A DNA stretch of 64,000 nucleotides, taken from NCBI GenBank assembly GCA_032622095.1, contig CP136061.1:238812609-238876608 (forward strand). The letters are read 5' to 3'. Every line of letters begins with the position of its first letter. Position 1 is the stretch's first letter. The DNA is from Siphonodentalium dalli (lineage: Eukaryota > Mollusca > Scaphopoda > Gadilida > Siphonodentaliidae). This document shows, one piece after another, positions 35,916 through 48,651 of this stretch. The notes beneath the pieces were generated by a model. It did no database searches. It had not been told where the DNA came from and saw only the letters and a list, made by a program, of their open reading frames with translations. A program made the position numbers and the translations under genes.

Positions 35916-35922
35916 TGGCAGT

Positions 35923-36357
35923 TTAACCCTTTCAGTGCCAGGTCAGATTTTTGTATCGACCCATATACCCTGTGTCCGGCCAATGCATTCTCTTATATAT
36001 GCGAGTTGACCATAGGTCGCCTCACATATATAAGAGAATGCATTGGCCTAACAATTTTTCATCATTTGTTATTATTTTTTACAAAACAGACTTATTTTGT
36101 AGGTTAATGCCAGGGAATCTTACGTTTTTCATGGGCATCAAAATTATTACTATAAATACTTGGTGATAGTTTTGAGTTATAACATGCCCCTAAGGTTTTA
36201 TCCAGTTTGTTTTTAAATTCGCTATAGCATGCTTAAGTATACCGGTACCCAAAAAAAATTCAACCCAAAAAAATCTATAAAAAAAAATGTTTAGGGCCAA
36301 TTTTACAGACCGTAAATTAGGGCCGATGAGATCGGCCCCTGGCACTGAAAGGGTTAA
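35923..36357. mobile_element. Family D2: TTAA-flanked MITE with one hairpin cassette
   Basis: TTAACCCTTTCAGTGCCAGG at the left and CCTGGCACTGAAAGGGTTAA at the right, TTAA on both sides. H hairpin at 35979-36047. The right part carries GGGCCGATGAGATCGGCCCC, the counterpart of the D1 palindrome. Confidence 0.85.
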
Positions 36358-38179
36358 ACAATAATTATTCTAGTCATGTTACCAACCTTAATTTTTTCTG
36401 AATTGTAACCCGAACTAGACATGCCTTATAAATATTTAGTTGTTCAGGAATATATATATAAGAGGTCCTACACTATAACACTGAGCCTATTGAAAACTTT
36501 AAGATACTATAGTACATACTTTTCTTGAACTTATATCCTGATGATGACATTTCTTGGTTTTTATTGTTATTTTTGTTCCCAATGGCTATGTAACTATATA
36601 TACGGTCTCTACTGTTATTTTGAATCAGTCGTCAATTAAAACCGGCAATTAATATTCAACCAAAGAAATTCGTGATCTCAATAGAAGAATAAAATCTATA
36701 AAGTCATGACCCCCACCACAGAAGTCATGACCCCCACCACAGAATGTTGGGAGATCCTTTAGTATTTATGATTGAATCGTGTGTGTGTGTGCGTGCGTCA
36801 TGCGTGCGTATGTTTTATCCGAGTGGACCCTCTATTGGTGAACAATTTATAAGTGTTTGATACGTGAGTGAAAATTCATCAATACTAGAGTATCCAGCAT
36901 GTTTTGTCATTGTTCCACTCTTTGTGCTGGAGCGGAATTCTTGGGCTATAAATCCATATCGATTGGATGTTAAAGCGTCACATAAATTCCATAGTTGGGC
37001 TGGCATTCCGGCAATAGGATTATTGGACAATCTACCTGTGATGCCGGCAATAGTAGCAGTACGATCACTAATCAGCCACGAGGATCCACGCAGGTGCTGC
37101 TGACGATTCTTTGCACGGTGTGAAATTGGATATTAATTAATGGTCAACACTTCAGTCTTGGGGGATGTTAATGGCTGTGTTGAGAAATTCAATACCATTT
37201 AAGGGTATCGAGAAAAGTGCATAACATGTGTTATAAATGGTGGTTGTGGAATAATGGATTTTAAAAGCAATTCCGTCGGATAAAAAACCTATCACAGACA
37301 TGTCTCTAGATTCTGGTCTTGGAACGAACCGAATCAAACAATTTCATCAGAATGGAACTCGTTATTGGCGGAGCTTCAGTGAGGTATTTGCATTTTTAAA
37401 TTAAGTTCAAATAAATTTAAAAGAAAAATTTTTCATCAAAACGAGATATTTGCATTTTTATATTAATTTTTCATATAAATTTCAAAGCAATTTTTGTTCA
37501 TCAAAACTAATCATTGTTAAAATACACTATGAGTGTAACCCCAAACTGAGTCAGACATGTCATAGATTCACATCTATTTCAAGAAATAGGACTAATGGTT
37601 ACCATTGATTTCATGTCATTAAATAAAATTATTGGCACCTAGAAACAATGTTTGCGACAGGTATATGATGAATATTCTCATTATGGTGTATATATTATAC
37701 CATCTGATTTATTGTTGTATCTAATTTCCTGACATAGAACATTGCTTTCTTTTTGGGAGCTAATGCAAAAATTACAAAAATCTATACAACACAAACTACA
37801 AAATAGATCGAGGAATGGTTGTATAAGTTATATATTCAGGCTCAAATATGGGGTTTTCTCACTGATCTCTACCGGTCATGGACTGATGTATTAGATCTGA
37901 TATTTGATTTGCGAAAACTGTGCAGTATTCGATTTGGTATTCGATTCGATCAATTTGAAATATTTGCAGGGCCCTTAAGATTTCTTACCTGTAACAGGTA
38001 TGGGCGCTTAATTCTGAAGCCCATATGAACCTGGGCATATGAAAATATGAATTCCGAAGTATCGTTGATTGTATCTGTTATTGATCAATATTCATGATGA
38101 ATTCATAGACTCAGGATTCATTTGCATTCTGGTAGGAACCACATTTATGTGGTATTGAGAAATAAGCTATAATTATAAC
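36358..38179. other. Mostly unassigned intronic DNA with small tandem duplications
   Basis: AGTCATGACCCCCACCACAG is duplicated in tandem (36702-36742). A GTGTGTGCGTGCG stretch lies at 36780-36812. A 60-bp unit starting GATATTTGCATTTTTA is duplicated at about 37382-37503. The block 36830-37340 is less AT-rich and has overlapping open frames on both strands (for example 36864-37103 +), but I recognise no domain. It may be a decayed coding fragment. Confidence 0.4.
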
Positions 38180-38650
38180 CCTATCCCAAAAGATGGGGGT
38201 GGTGGGGGGTACGTATACTGGATTGCATGTCCATCCGTCCACTCATTTATCTCAACCATGGGTGATTGGATCTCAACACTTTGGTGTGCAGGTTTGTCAT
38301 CAGGTGGGCTTTTAAAAGAGGGTTCATTGACCGTGTTCACATTTTGGATTTCTGTCCGTCTGCTCATATATCTCAACCATGGGTTATCAGATCTCGATGA
38401 AATTTGGTATGCCGGTTTGGCATTATGAGAGCTTTCAAAAGACGGTTCACTGATGTTATTCTCAATTTCCGTTCAAGAGTTATTCCTCTTTCTTTATCTG
38501 AAAATGTTGGATTTTTGTCCGTCATTCATTGATCCTTTTTTTTCTTCACAATTTGGTTTCGGACCTGCACATATTTCAATTTTCACCTTGGCCAAGTTGG
38601 GGGTATCCCAGCACCCGTGGTGCAACCTCTTGTTTATTTGGGGCAAACCT
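38180..38650 (+). repeat. G-family repeat copy
   Basis: GGGTACGTATACTGGATTGC, two TATCTCAACCATGGGT units, GATCTCGATGAAATTTGGTA, and the typical closing GGTATCCCAGCACCCGTGGTG. Open frames across it are incidental. Confidence 0.6.
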
Positions 38651-38754
38651 TGGCACAGAAACATGTGTCTTCAAGACATTTCTGAATATGCCTCTTTGTT
38701 CCACAGCAATTTCATTACTGTTGAGGTTTGAATGGCTATATTAAAATACGCCAC

Positions 38755-40100
38755 CCCTGGTGAGTGTCTTCTTAAACAAGCCTTGAAATAGTGTGTCTGT
38801 CATTTGCAGAATGATGTCCCCAGAGGGTGAATTTAGTGATGCTACCCCGCATAGCGGGCTAGCATCACCAAATTCACCCTCTGGGGACCTCATTCTGCTT
38901 ACACCTCAGCAGAATGAGGTTCCCAGAGGGTGAATTTGGTGATGCTAGCCCGCTATGCGGGGTAGCATCACTAAATTCACCCTCTGGGGACCTCATTCTG
39001 CAAATGACAGACACCCTATTTCAAGGCTTGTTTTTAAATTTAATAATGTTTATAATGGATATTTATAATGATTATCACAGAGGCTCTAAGTGCTTTGACA
39101 TTCAAATTTAACCCTTAATTTCTATACAAAATACTCATTAGTAGTTCCCTTAGGAAATGTACAGATATTATTTTCAACAAACGACCACAGGTCTTTTGTT
39201 AAACATAATTATTATCTGAACATTACCACATTTCTCCTGGTGAGTGTCTTCTTAAATTTAATAATGTTGATATATTATAAATGGATATCTATTATAATTA
39301 TCACAGAGGCTCTTAAGTGCTTTGACATTCAAATTTAATCCTTAATTTCTATACAAAATACTCATTAGTAGTTCCCTTAGGAAATGTTCAGATATTATGT
39401 TCAACAAACGACCACAGGTCTTTTGTTAAACATAATTATTATCTGAACATTTCCACATTTCTCCTGGTGAGTGTCTTCTTAAATTTAATAATGTTTATAA
39501 TGGATATCTATGATAATTATCACAGAGGCTCTTAAGTGCTTTGACATTCAAATTTAACCCTTAATTTCTATACAAAATACTCATTAGTAGTTCCCTTAGG
39601 AAATGTTCAGATAATAATTAAGTTCAACAAAAAAAAAAACACAGGTCTTTTGTTAAACATAATTATTATCTGAACACTTCTAAGCTTCTCCTGGTGAGTG
39701 TCATTATAAATTTAATAATGTTGATAATGGTCGTATAATATGTTTATCACATAGTCTCTAAGTGCTTTGATATTCAAATTTAACCCTTTCTAAACGAAAT
39801 ACTCATTGATGAGTAGTTTAATAGTTCTCTCAGGAATGTTCAGATAATAATTAAGTTCAACAAAAAAAAACACAGGTCTTTTGTTATTAAAACATAATTA
39901 TTATCTGAACATATTTCCACGCATCTCCTGGTGAGTATCATTTTAAATTTAATAATTTTGATAATGGACGTATATAGTGATTATCACATAGGCTCTAAGT
40001 GCTTTGATATTCAAATTTAACCCTTTATAGACGAAATACTGGTTGATGAGTAGTTAGTTTTCTCAGCAAATATGTTCAGATAATAATTAAGGTCAACCAA
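38755..40100 (+). repeat. Five-unit tandem array, unit about 227-237 bp, each with a family F core
   Basis: Units begin TCCTGGTGAGTGTCTTCTTA at 38755, 39235, 39462, 39689 and 39926. Each contains a family F-like segment (AATACTCATTAGTAGTTCCC, GAAATGTTCAGATAAT, GTTCAACAAA). The first unit is longer because a 254-bp family B element is inserted in it. Confidence 0.8.
38777..39030. mobile_element. Family B, short form, 254 bp, 8-bp target duplication
   Basis: CAAGCCTTGAAATAG and its inverse CTATTTCAAGGCTTG at the ends. Flanks are TTCTTAAA (38769-38776) and TTTTTAAA (39031-39038), one mismatch. Two hairpins are joined by TACACCTCA. Other units of the host array lack the insertion. Confidence 0.9.
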
Positions 40101-41130
40101 AAATTTAATTTCCCCAGTTGAAGTTGGTGATGTTCATCCGTAAATACCTTGATTATGCATTTTATCTTCTGCAATAAATGGATATAGAAACTGAACCGAA
40201 GCGAAAATTTAAGTTACTAAAAACAATGTTAATTTGAGACTATAGATACTTTCCAGAAGATGATGCCTAAGCAGAATGAAGTCCCCAGAGGGTGAACTTG
40301 GTGATGCGCTACTCCATTGTGCAAGATAGCATCACTAAATTCCCCCTCTGGGGACCTCACTCTGCTAATGTCAAACACTAATTCCAGGTTGGTCCCCTTC
40401 CTCAGTGACTTCCTGCATCTGTTTTTTTAAGCCCAAATTTATGTTTGTAAACCAGGCTATATTTATTGTTGTGACCTATATATGAACACTGCAAAACTTG
40501 ATCATTCTAACCATTGGACCACAGAGTATCTGAAAAATATCACTTTTCAAAAAGCCACAGGATCATAAATTATACAATACATCATTGGTCTACATAAAAA
40601 ATGTCACCACAGTAATAACATCTTGTCCATATACCTGCGAGGCACTCCATTTATGGTCATAACAATAACGGTTACAGCTGCTGCTTTATGACGCAACAAG
40701 ATTATATGACTGAATCCTGTAGTTTAGCATAAGGTCTGAGAAAAAGGTGCCTACGGTCTGAGAAAAAGGTGCCTATCATTTGCAGAATGAGGTCCCCAGA
40801 GGGTGAATTTAGTGACGTTATCCCGCATAGCGGGTTAGAATCACTAAATTCACCCACTGGGGACCTCATTCTGCTTTATAGGCCTCATCTTCTCTGGAAA
40901 TTTTCTTTATTATCAAATTTCTATAGAAACTTCATAACATAGATTCTATTTCTTTTTTAATTTAGTTTCTCTATATCCCCAAATTGCGACACATTGCATA
41001 ATCGAGGTTCCCAATGGGTGTACATCACGATATTCACCATCTGTGAACTTCAATCTGAGTCTATGTCTCCCATAGCAGATGAGGCCACTCAGAATGAGGT
41101 CCTCAGAGGGTGAATTTAGTGTTAATAACT
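40101..41130. mobile_element. Family B long-form fragments, several in a row
   Basis: 40108-40380 contains the spacer (CCCCAGTTGAAGTTGGTGAT) and second hairpin. 40769-40878 is a complete first hairpin with the loop ATCCCGCATAGCGGGTTA. 40879-41130 has the spacer and start of another hairpin (CAGAATGAGGTCCTCAGAGG). Intervening DNA at 40381-40730 shows nothing assignable. Confidence 0.7.
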
Positions 41131-42737
41131 ATGTTTGGTTCCCGCACAAAAGGAGTTAAATATTTAAATAAGACAAAATCCATTAAAACCTGTGAATTTA
41201 GTAGACTGAGTGGGAGGAAAAGGGTTATCTTGGACAATATCCATTACATCACTCTCTTCATATCTCCTCATATTATACTTATTAATGACAGCTTCCAATA
41301 TCTAAATTATGCATCAAACGACAAGGTCTCCACTATAGGAAACCCCATCATCCCACCATGGTGCTGCAATTCTAAAATGTCACTCTACGATCGACATGTA
41401 TCCACAGCCCTCTATCTTTTATATCAAAATGGATGCATCGGTTGCATTGATTTCCGGCTCTTGGGAATCCACCCGTGTTTCTCTGTTCACGTCGCATCAC
41501 AATAGATCGTCACTCTTGATCCGCTTTAATCATCTATTGGTGTTTTATCGTTCTTGAATGTCGATTGTTCCCGTATCTCAAGAGATTATTGCCGAGTTCA
41601 GTGTATTTGTGTCCTTGTCTCGTGTTTACAATAACAACTCTATTATACACAGTCTGGTTTCTATATATGCATTGCCATATTTTCTTCGTGAAATTAACTG
41701 TTGAGCATTGAGAATTTGACATGCTGGTAACCCTTTGATTCTTTTCACGCGAAAGTATTAACAAAATATAACCGTATATAAAATATGTGAAATTTTGTCC
41801 ATTTGTTGAGCCATTTTGTTTGTGCATCTGGTCCTGAACAAGGAATCACTAGATTTGAAATGTCTAAACATGTAGGCCAGGGATTATTGATTTTTCGTGT
41901 TATTATCTGGAGTACAGTAAGGCCCCCACCCCACCCCCACCCCAAAGCCAAAGAAATGGTAACATAGGAGCGTTAATGCATCTTTAAGTATACATGGGGA
42001 TGCACTGAGCAGGCCTGAAAAATGTCCCAACATTTGCAGAATTTCCCAGTGGGCTAGCATCACTAAATTCACCTTCTTGAAAATTTTGAAGAGATATTAG
42101 CTATTTAAGTCCTATCATACATTTATCTGAAATCCTGCCTAGTGACGACTGGAACAATTGTGGAATTCGAAAGGCTTGAGGTCTTGGAAATTTTCCAAAA
42201 AACATACCTTTTTGACTGATTTTTTCACCTCATGTTGTAATGTTGTGTTTTGTATGCACGAAGAAGCCCTGAGGATTATTGATGGCAAGAGCATCCAATT
42301 TAACCTGGATGTTTAATGTTCTCGCCTTCCTCATGAGGAGGGTACAGAGACACAGAGTAATTTATATCCATGCTGTCAGCTCAAATGCTACAATATGCAA
42401 TATTCATCGATGCAGCCAACATTATGAGGATTTTGGATTGTTTCATGACTTTTTAGGCCTTCCCCAAGGCGAACATGATAAATGTCTGGTGCGTCTCAAT
42501 CATCCACTGATTTGGAAATGTTTCCAATTGATTTTTTCCTGATCTATAATTAATATCTGACATTTATTTCAGACCATCTACTGATACTAGTAGGTTCTGA
42601 AAAAACAGCACTGTTCCAACCTAATATCAGAAGCTGATTTCAGTAGAAGAAAACTATGGGGACCCAGAACCGATACCGTTATTGACGGTAATTGTCCGGT
42701 TTAATGGCTATCGATTCTTTAATGAACAGGAGGTGTA
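41131..42737. other. Unassigned intronic DNA with a family B end fragment
   Basis: Contains a 131-codon open frame at 41110-41505 that starts inside family B sequence and has no recognisable domain. C-rich run CCCCCACCCCACCCCCACCC near 41924-41943. A family B fragment (GTGGGCTAGCATCACTAAAT) lies at 42050-42075. No gene is called. Confidence 0.45.
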
Positions 42738-42948
42738 CAGTAATGCCCTAAATAATACACTCCTTAACCCCAGCAGAATTATGGGTAACCTCAGGATTTA
42801 GTCGGAAATATGGCTTGTTGCCATTCATCGGAAAGCTCTCACTGAGAGCTTTCCGATGAATGGCAATAAGCCATATTTGCGACTAAATCACGAAAAGTTA
42901 CCCAAAATTCTGCTGTGGTTAAGGAGTCGATTATTTAGGGCATTGCTG
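42738..42948. mobile_element. Family A foldback MITE, complete
   Basis: TA then CAGTAATGCCCTAAATAATA to GGGCATTGCTG then TA. The apex GGAAAGCTCTCACTGAGAGC is a perfect hairpin turn. It lies 181 bp upstream of the PDE3 exon at 43130. Confidence 0.9.
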
Positions 42949-43129
42949 TAATTTGAATAACATACTCATCATTGTTCACAGTAGAAGGCAGTTCACACAC
43001 ACAGGGTAGCATCACTAAATTCACATCTCTGCAAATGTCCAGCACCTTATTTTGAGGATTATTAATGTGAGCCACCATCAAAGGGTTAAGATTAACTTTG
43101 GAATCTGTATGTCTCCTTTCTCGTTTCAG

Positions 43130-43390
43130 AACTCCTCAGCCAGTTATGATGCCGCCATTATCGGTGAAGCTCACGGCCTCATCACTGACATGCTGGCCGA
43201 TCCTTCCCTACCTCCCCACGTGATAAGCGGTCTGCGAGCCGTAAGCAACCTGCTGAAACCGCCAGATAGCCACGCCTCCATTCATAAACAGCGTGTGAGC
43301 CCGCTCGTCTCGCTCACAGAAGCTCCCAACTATGGGTCGGATTCAGAGGAGAACCCATACACGGGTGAGCGACCTTCATCACTACCAAAG
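43130..43390 (+). CDS. PDE3: PDE3 internal exon: conserved N-terminal regulatory segment
   Basis: Bounded by TCTCGTTTCAG and GTAAGATAT. It has 87 codons, phase 0 at both ends. It encodes [20 protein letters not shown] followed by [16 protein letters not shown], then [14 protein letters not shown] and GSDSEENP. The [18 protein letters not shown] block and the following LRAVSNLL are characteristic of the N-terminal half of animal PDE3A/PDE3B, upstream of the catalytic HD domain (family knowledge). PDE3 hydrolyses cAMP and cGMP and is inhibited by cGMP competition. This segment lies in the regulatory, membrane-association-linked part and carries no catalytic residues. Directly in frame with the exon at 57016: the join reads SSLPK then RLRRSLPP, as in the vertebrate proteins. 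Codon use is clearly more GC-rich than the flanks. Confidence 0.95.
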
Positions 43391-43792
43391 GTAAGATATA
43401 AATACAAGGGAATGGTCCATTGCAAAGCAATGTAAGCATTAGCGTCAAGCCTGGAAATGAGTTTCACAGTCAATGACCAGCCGAAAAAGCCCAAATTGCC
43501 GATGTTTGTGTGTGCCTGTCATGACTGCTGCCGATTTATATACCATGCTCAGGTAAATTATATGCTAGCTGGGTAGTGCAGTTGTGAGTTTTAATGAACG
43601 CATCTGTTCCTCAAGTTTTCATTTCGCTTTCAAAATGTCAAAAGAATTGAGTTCTTTCTTCAAATAAACAAATGGTTTGAAATGGTATGACTTTCGAATA
43701 GTACACATCATGTGGTTATGTAAACAGATCTGTGAGTTTCGTGTTTTTCAGTGTTTGATTTCTATTGGTGTTTACCGCAGGGCTCATTATAA

Positions 43793-44192
43793 TTAACCCT
43801 TTACCCAACAGAACGGCCCTGTGCCAATGCATTCTCTTATATATGCGAGTCGACCATAGGTCGCCTTGCATATATAAGAGAATGCATTGGCTTAACACAT
43901 TAAAAATTATAAAATTGTTAAAGAATGTAAGAAAAAATGGTAAAAAGTGTTAAAAAAAGATTTTTTTTAGGCCAATGCATTCTCTTATATATGCGAGGCG
44001 ACCTATGGTCAACTCGCATATATAAGAGAATGCATTGGCACAGGGCATAACTGTAACCATCACAATGTGGTCAATGAGCCGGTTCCAATGATATCCATAT
44101 TTATATGGTTTTATTGAGACAGACCCAAGATATTTTAGGCTGTTGAAGCTTTATATGGGCGTTTTTGGCCGGTTTGTTGGGTAAAGGGTTAA
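43793..44192. mobile_element. Family C3: TTAA-flanked MITE with two hairpin cassettes
   Basis: TTAA at both ends, TIR CCCTTTACCCAACA. H hairpins at 43823-43891 and 43971-44039, inverse to each other. Same orientation as C1 and C2. Confidence 0.9.
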
Positions 44193-44257
44193 ATGTCGTA
44201 TTTGGTGGAATATTCGTAAGAAGATATATATATATATAGTTGTCATATAAATAGTTG

Positions 44258-44443
44258 TACCACAGCAGAATTATGGGTAATTTTTCAGGATTTAGTCGGA
44301 AATATGGCTTGTTGCCATTCATCGGAAAGCTCTCACTGAGAGCTTTCCGATGAATGGCAACAAGCCATATTTTTGACTAAATCCTGAAAAATTTATCCAT
44401 AATTCTGCTGTGGTTAAGGAGTCGATTATTTAGGGCATTGCTG
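44258..44443. mobile_element. Family A foldback MITE, left terminus lost
   Basis: Begins at ACCACAGCAGAATTATGGGT, lacking the outer CAGTAATGCCC segment. The apex and right arm are complete to GGGCATTGCTG then TA. Confidence 0.85.
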
Positions 44444-45534
44444 TATATACCATCCACTGGTAGTATATGCCGCAGCAGAGTTAACAGTATAATATCATTG
44501 TCCTTGGAGAGAAACAATTCACTGGGTTATCGGAGTTCCACAGGCCAGGGTATTAGACCTCCGGGTCATTATTCCTGGAAATTGCACAGTATGAACCCCT
44601 GCTTACTGGGACCACGGCTTTATTGAAGATTTCTTCCCATGGCAACTAGACAATAACTCCTGTGAAAGTTACCGTATCAGAAGCAATTATACTGTATATA
44701 GTAATCCATTTAAGCTGCCTATCTACCACCACCAATATATCTGTATTAAGCTAACGCTAAATATTCCCTATATATAACACAATTCAGACTTCCTGTATTA
44801 TTCTATTGCTCCCAACATAGTTCAGACCTCCCTCAATCTGTCATTAGCACTGAGAATCGAATGTAGTTACCCAGCTCATTAAATGTCACTTTTTTCCTGA
44901 TATATAGCCATTAGTTGATAGATATTTAATGGTTAAAAAAAATTGTCAATTTTGATGACTGCATGATAGCAGGGATCCGTCCTTCCGTCCATCTATCCAT
45001 AATTAAGCGCGATAACTCTTTAACAAATGTAATCCGATTTTTACCAAATTTGGACATGGTTTCTACTCACAAATCTCTTGAACGAGTACAAAGACCAGCC
45101 CTGCCCAAACTTTTTTCCTGGTGTCTATTTCACGGTGTATATAAGTACAATAGCTCTAACAAATAGTATCCAATTTTGATCAAATTCAATTCTACTCAAA
45201 CAGAGATTTTTTGCCACAACTTGACTACAGCATCTCCGACAGTGTTTGTGCTGGTCCAGAAAATTGTTGGGCCAAAACTTGCTCCATTCTTAATATTATT
45301 CTGGACATTTGAAAACGTCTTGGGCCATTTATTTTTAACAATGAAAATCTGAGAAAAAACTAATATTTATGTAATATATTTTGTTTAAGAGATACATATT
45401 TAATGTTACATTAAATTTATTTGTGGTGGTCCAATTTTGTTGGTTGTTGATAACCACGGAATTAAAAACCCCACAAAAAACATATCTTTGAAACTATTGT
45501 GGTAGCCAGTTGAGAAATGTAATGTGGGCGGTAA
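44444..45534. other. Unassigned intronic DNA with a G-repeat remnant
   Basis: GATCCGTCCTTCCGTCCATC and GATAACTCTTTAACAAATGT at 44973-45030 mark a G-family remnant. Nothing else assignable. Confidence 0.45.
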
Positions 45535-46019
45535 GGCCGTTCCAAACGACGGATTTTTGTCGACTCGAATCTAATACCAGACCCACAATTGTATTAAATG
45601 CGTCTAAAATGCAACGTTTGAAACAATTAGATCCGTGTCAGACGCACCACAGACGAATCTCCGTCCAATTCAGACGAATCTTCGTCTGTGATGCATCTGA
45701 AATCCGTCTTGGTTTCAAACGACGGATTTTTGTCGACTCGAATCTAATACATGTGACGAGAAGAGCCGAAAGTTGCCGAATAACGAATGTAAATGATATG
45801 ATAATGATATGATAATGGTATAATAATGAGGGAGTTCCCCTTATCTGCGGAAATACCCACATGACGTCATTTGTCGCACGCTCTCTTTGTATTAAAAAAG
45901 AAAGATATATCTATAAGAATTGCTTAGGTAACATTGTGAAAATTGTAATTATTATGGTAGTTTGATTTCTCAACGAACATGGCATATATGTCACTGACTC
46001 ACATCTTATAATGGATATA

Positions 46020-48570
46020 GTATCAATGATTTATAATAATTCATATATACCGGTATAAGGGATATGGGTTGTAGCAACTGATTTATAATAATTCATATAG
46101 ACCGATATTCCTTATTGTAAGGGATAGGGGTGGTAGTCTCTTATGTATAATAATTAATATATACCGGTATTACTTATTATAAGGGGTATGGGTGGTACCA
46201 CTGATTTATAATAATTCATATATACCGGCATTACTTGTTATGAGGGGTATACTCTCAGGTGCCAAATAAACGTGCCGGCACGTTTATTAATTTGGAGCAA
46301 AAATACACACAATCACGCTTATTGTGACCCATCACGTTTATTATTTTTTGGGGGTAAATCCATCACATACTGTGACATTTCTTCTTTTTTTGGGTGATAA
46401 ACAAACGAATATAAGAATGGAACGAATCACGAGTGTGCTAATGTTAATACTAGAAGTAACAAACCACTAAATAAAGTTGTTTTAGTAGACTGAGATGCGA
46501 CATCGCTTCGATATAAAACCTATGTTGAGAGTCACGGTTCGCCCAATCTTTTACTTCGTATACTTTCGGTTTGTAATAAAGCGCAAAACGTGAACTGGGC
46601 AGAGTTCACGGGACCCGAAACGATAGAAAAGATGGCACATGGATCACAGGACTTATTCTACAATTAAAATGTTTTTGTTAACTCCAAAATCAGTTCCATA
46701 ATCACAATTTATAATGAAAAACGATGTGCCTCGAAAATAGGCAACGCGAAACCCAGAAAAGGCGCTAAAAGTTACCAGTTTGACTGAGTGTTTTCTGCAT
46801 ACAAATAATTTCACGAGAAGCATTAAAGTATATTCCTTTAATATTAAGATATTTAAACAACACAGTTTCATACTTTTTCTGTTTTAATGCATTATTTGGT
46901 GAGAGAAATGTAAAATTGATCGTAAATTCTTCGAAAAAAAATCAAATTAGGCTTAATGTAAAGTTGTAAACTGAGTATGATTTTGGACAAGAACTTCAAT
47001 CTACTAGTAGGGCTACACAAGTTTCAACCTAAATATATTAATCAATTGAATTATACAGTGAGTGAGTTACTTGAGTTAACTATCACTCTTTGATTGATTG
47101 ATTGATTGTATTGGCAATGATAATAACACATATATAAATACAATAGATTGTTGATATACATAACTTAGGAGCAAACACATAGCATTGTACATAGTTTGTT
47201 CAGCATTAGATATCCTTTTTTATCACATAATTTGGCCATAAAAGCAGTTTCATAATTATCGGTAATAGACACGTTTAATATCAGCGCGTGCGATGACGTC
47301 ACGGCGTTCTTCAAATAACTTGCGATCGCTGTAGTTTATGATTGTTGTTTTCGATGAATATTTCGCGTTGCTTCGGGTTTATTTGATCATGTGATAAAAG
47401 GTATCTCACACTCGTCCTATTTTATACGTAATTTATCAACCTCGTCCTCTAAATTCTATTTGAGCCTCGGTAAACCTCGGCTCAAATCGAATTTAGTGAA
47501 CTCGGTTGATAAATTCCGTATACAATAGAAACTCATGTGAGATCCTCTATATTTGTGATGTTGAAAAGGGGTTGTTTTGTGCAACACAACTGAAAATCAT
47601 ATTTAATAAACAGCCTTAAGTTTTCCCACCCCTTCTTGTATTCCGTATGGCTAATCCCTATATAGTATACAAAGTGGTGAAATGGTGTGTAATTTAGGTT
47701 TTTTCTGTTTTGTTTGATTCATTATTCCGATCCCAAATTATCTAGTATTCTAAGCCATATAGAAGGTATCGGAATATGGAAATAGTCGGAATTATGAACC
47801 CTCATGGAAAAGCGGAATAATGAACCCTCAGAATAATGAACCATCGGAATAATGAACCATCTATACCCGAAGACCCCCAACCTACAAGAGAAAAACAAGT
47901 CATGTGCAGTGTGTACTGTATAATACAACAATCAACATGTAAGACAATCTATTCCAACTTTATATCATATGAGTAATATGTAATTTCACGCATTGTCTTA
48001 CATAATGTATGAATGGGGTAAACAAGATAGTGAAGATACATGAAGCATAATACCTAAATGTCACATCCTCCGCACAGGTATGATTCCCTGTACTATATAA
48101 ATGTATGCATAAGCCTTCATGACTCGAGTTTTAAGCATACTACCATGAAAAGTAAAATCCGTAACCCAGCACATTTATTGTGCACCAACACTATTATTCT
48201 TTTTTTTGTAAAAATGTCACCCAGCACTTGTATTTGGCCAGCACTTTTATTTGGCACCTGAGAGTACGGGTGGTAACCTCTTATTTATAATAATTCATAT
48301 ATTCCGGTATTCCTTATTATAAGGGGCAGAGTGGTAGCCTCAGATTTATAATAATTCATATCAACGGTATTACTTTATATTAGGAGGGGTAGGGATAGTA
48401 TAGCCTATGATTTATAATAATTCATATATACCGGTATTCCTTATTATAAAGGATATAGGGTGGTAGCTTAAGATTTATAATAATTAATATATTCCGGTAT
48501 TCCTTATTATAAGGGATAGGGGGTGGTAGTATCTGATTTATAATAATTCTTGTCTACCGGTATTTACATG
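46020..48570 (+). repeat. Minisatellite of about 62-bp units, split by a transposon
   Basis: Units contain TTTATAATAATTCATATATA, CCGGTATT and TTATTATAAGGGGTATGGGT. Four units precede (46028-46250) and five follow (48267-48560) the 2-kb insertion. Unit lengths range from about 52 to 65 bp. Confidence 0.85.
46252..48264. mobile_element. 2.0-kb TA-flanked TIR element inserted in the minisatellite
   Basis: TA then CTCTCAGGTGCCAAATAAAC; ends with TTTTATTTGGCACCTGAGAG then TA. Next to the left TIR is a perfect palindrome, AATAAACGTGCC with its inverse (46266-46289). The interior has several short open frames and GATTGATTGATTGATTG but no transposase I recognise. A CRE-type TGACGTCA stands at 47294. 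Confidence 0.8.
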
Positions 48571-48651
48571 CATGGTATACACATAGATGACAATTTGTTG
48601 CACGATATAACATTATTTGTAGCGCCTATTATAGATATTATATATCTGTAT

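Larger units (their letters stand above)
1400..43129 (+). other. Putative first intron, about 41.7 kb
   Basis: It begins GTAAGAATG and ends TCTCGTTTCAG, canonical donor and acceptor. It is an intron only if the exon ending at 1399 belongs to the same transcript. It is filled by MITEs, a DIRS-like element, a Tigger-like element and tandem arrays, listed separately. No further in-phase PDE3 exon was recognised inside it. Confidence 0.5.

Noticed and set aside
36864-37103. Possible extra PDE3 exon or transposase fragment
   Set aside because: Frames are open on both strands and the composition is mildly coding-like, but no motif and no usable splice pair was found. Left as unassigned.
41110-41505. 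131-codon open frame as a gene
   Set aside because: It starts inside family B sequence, has no recognisable domain, no splice context and no codon bias unlike its surroundings.
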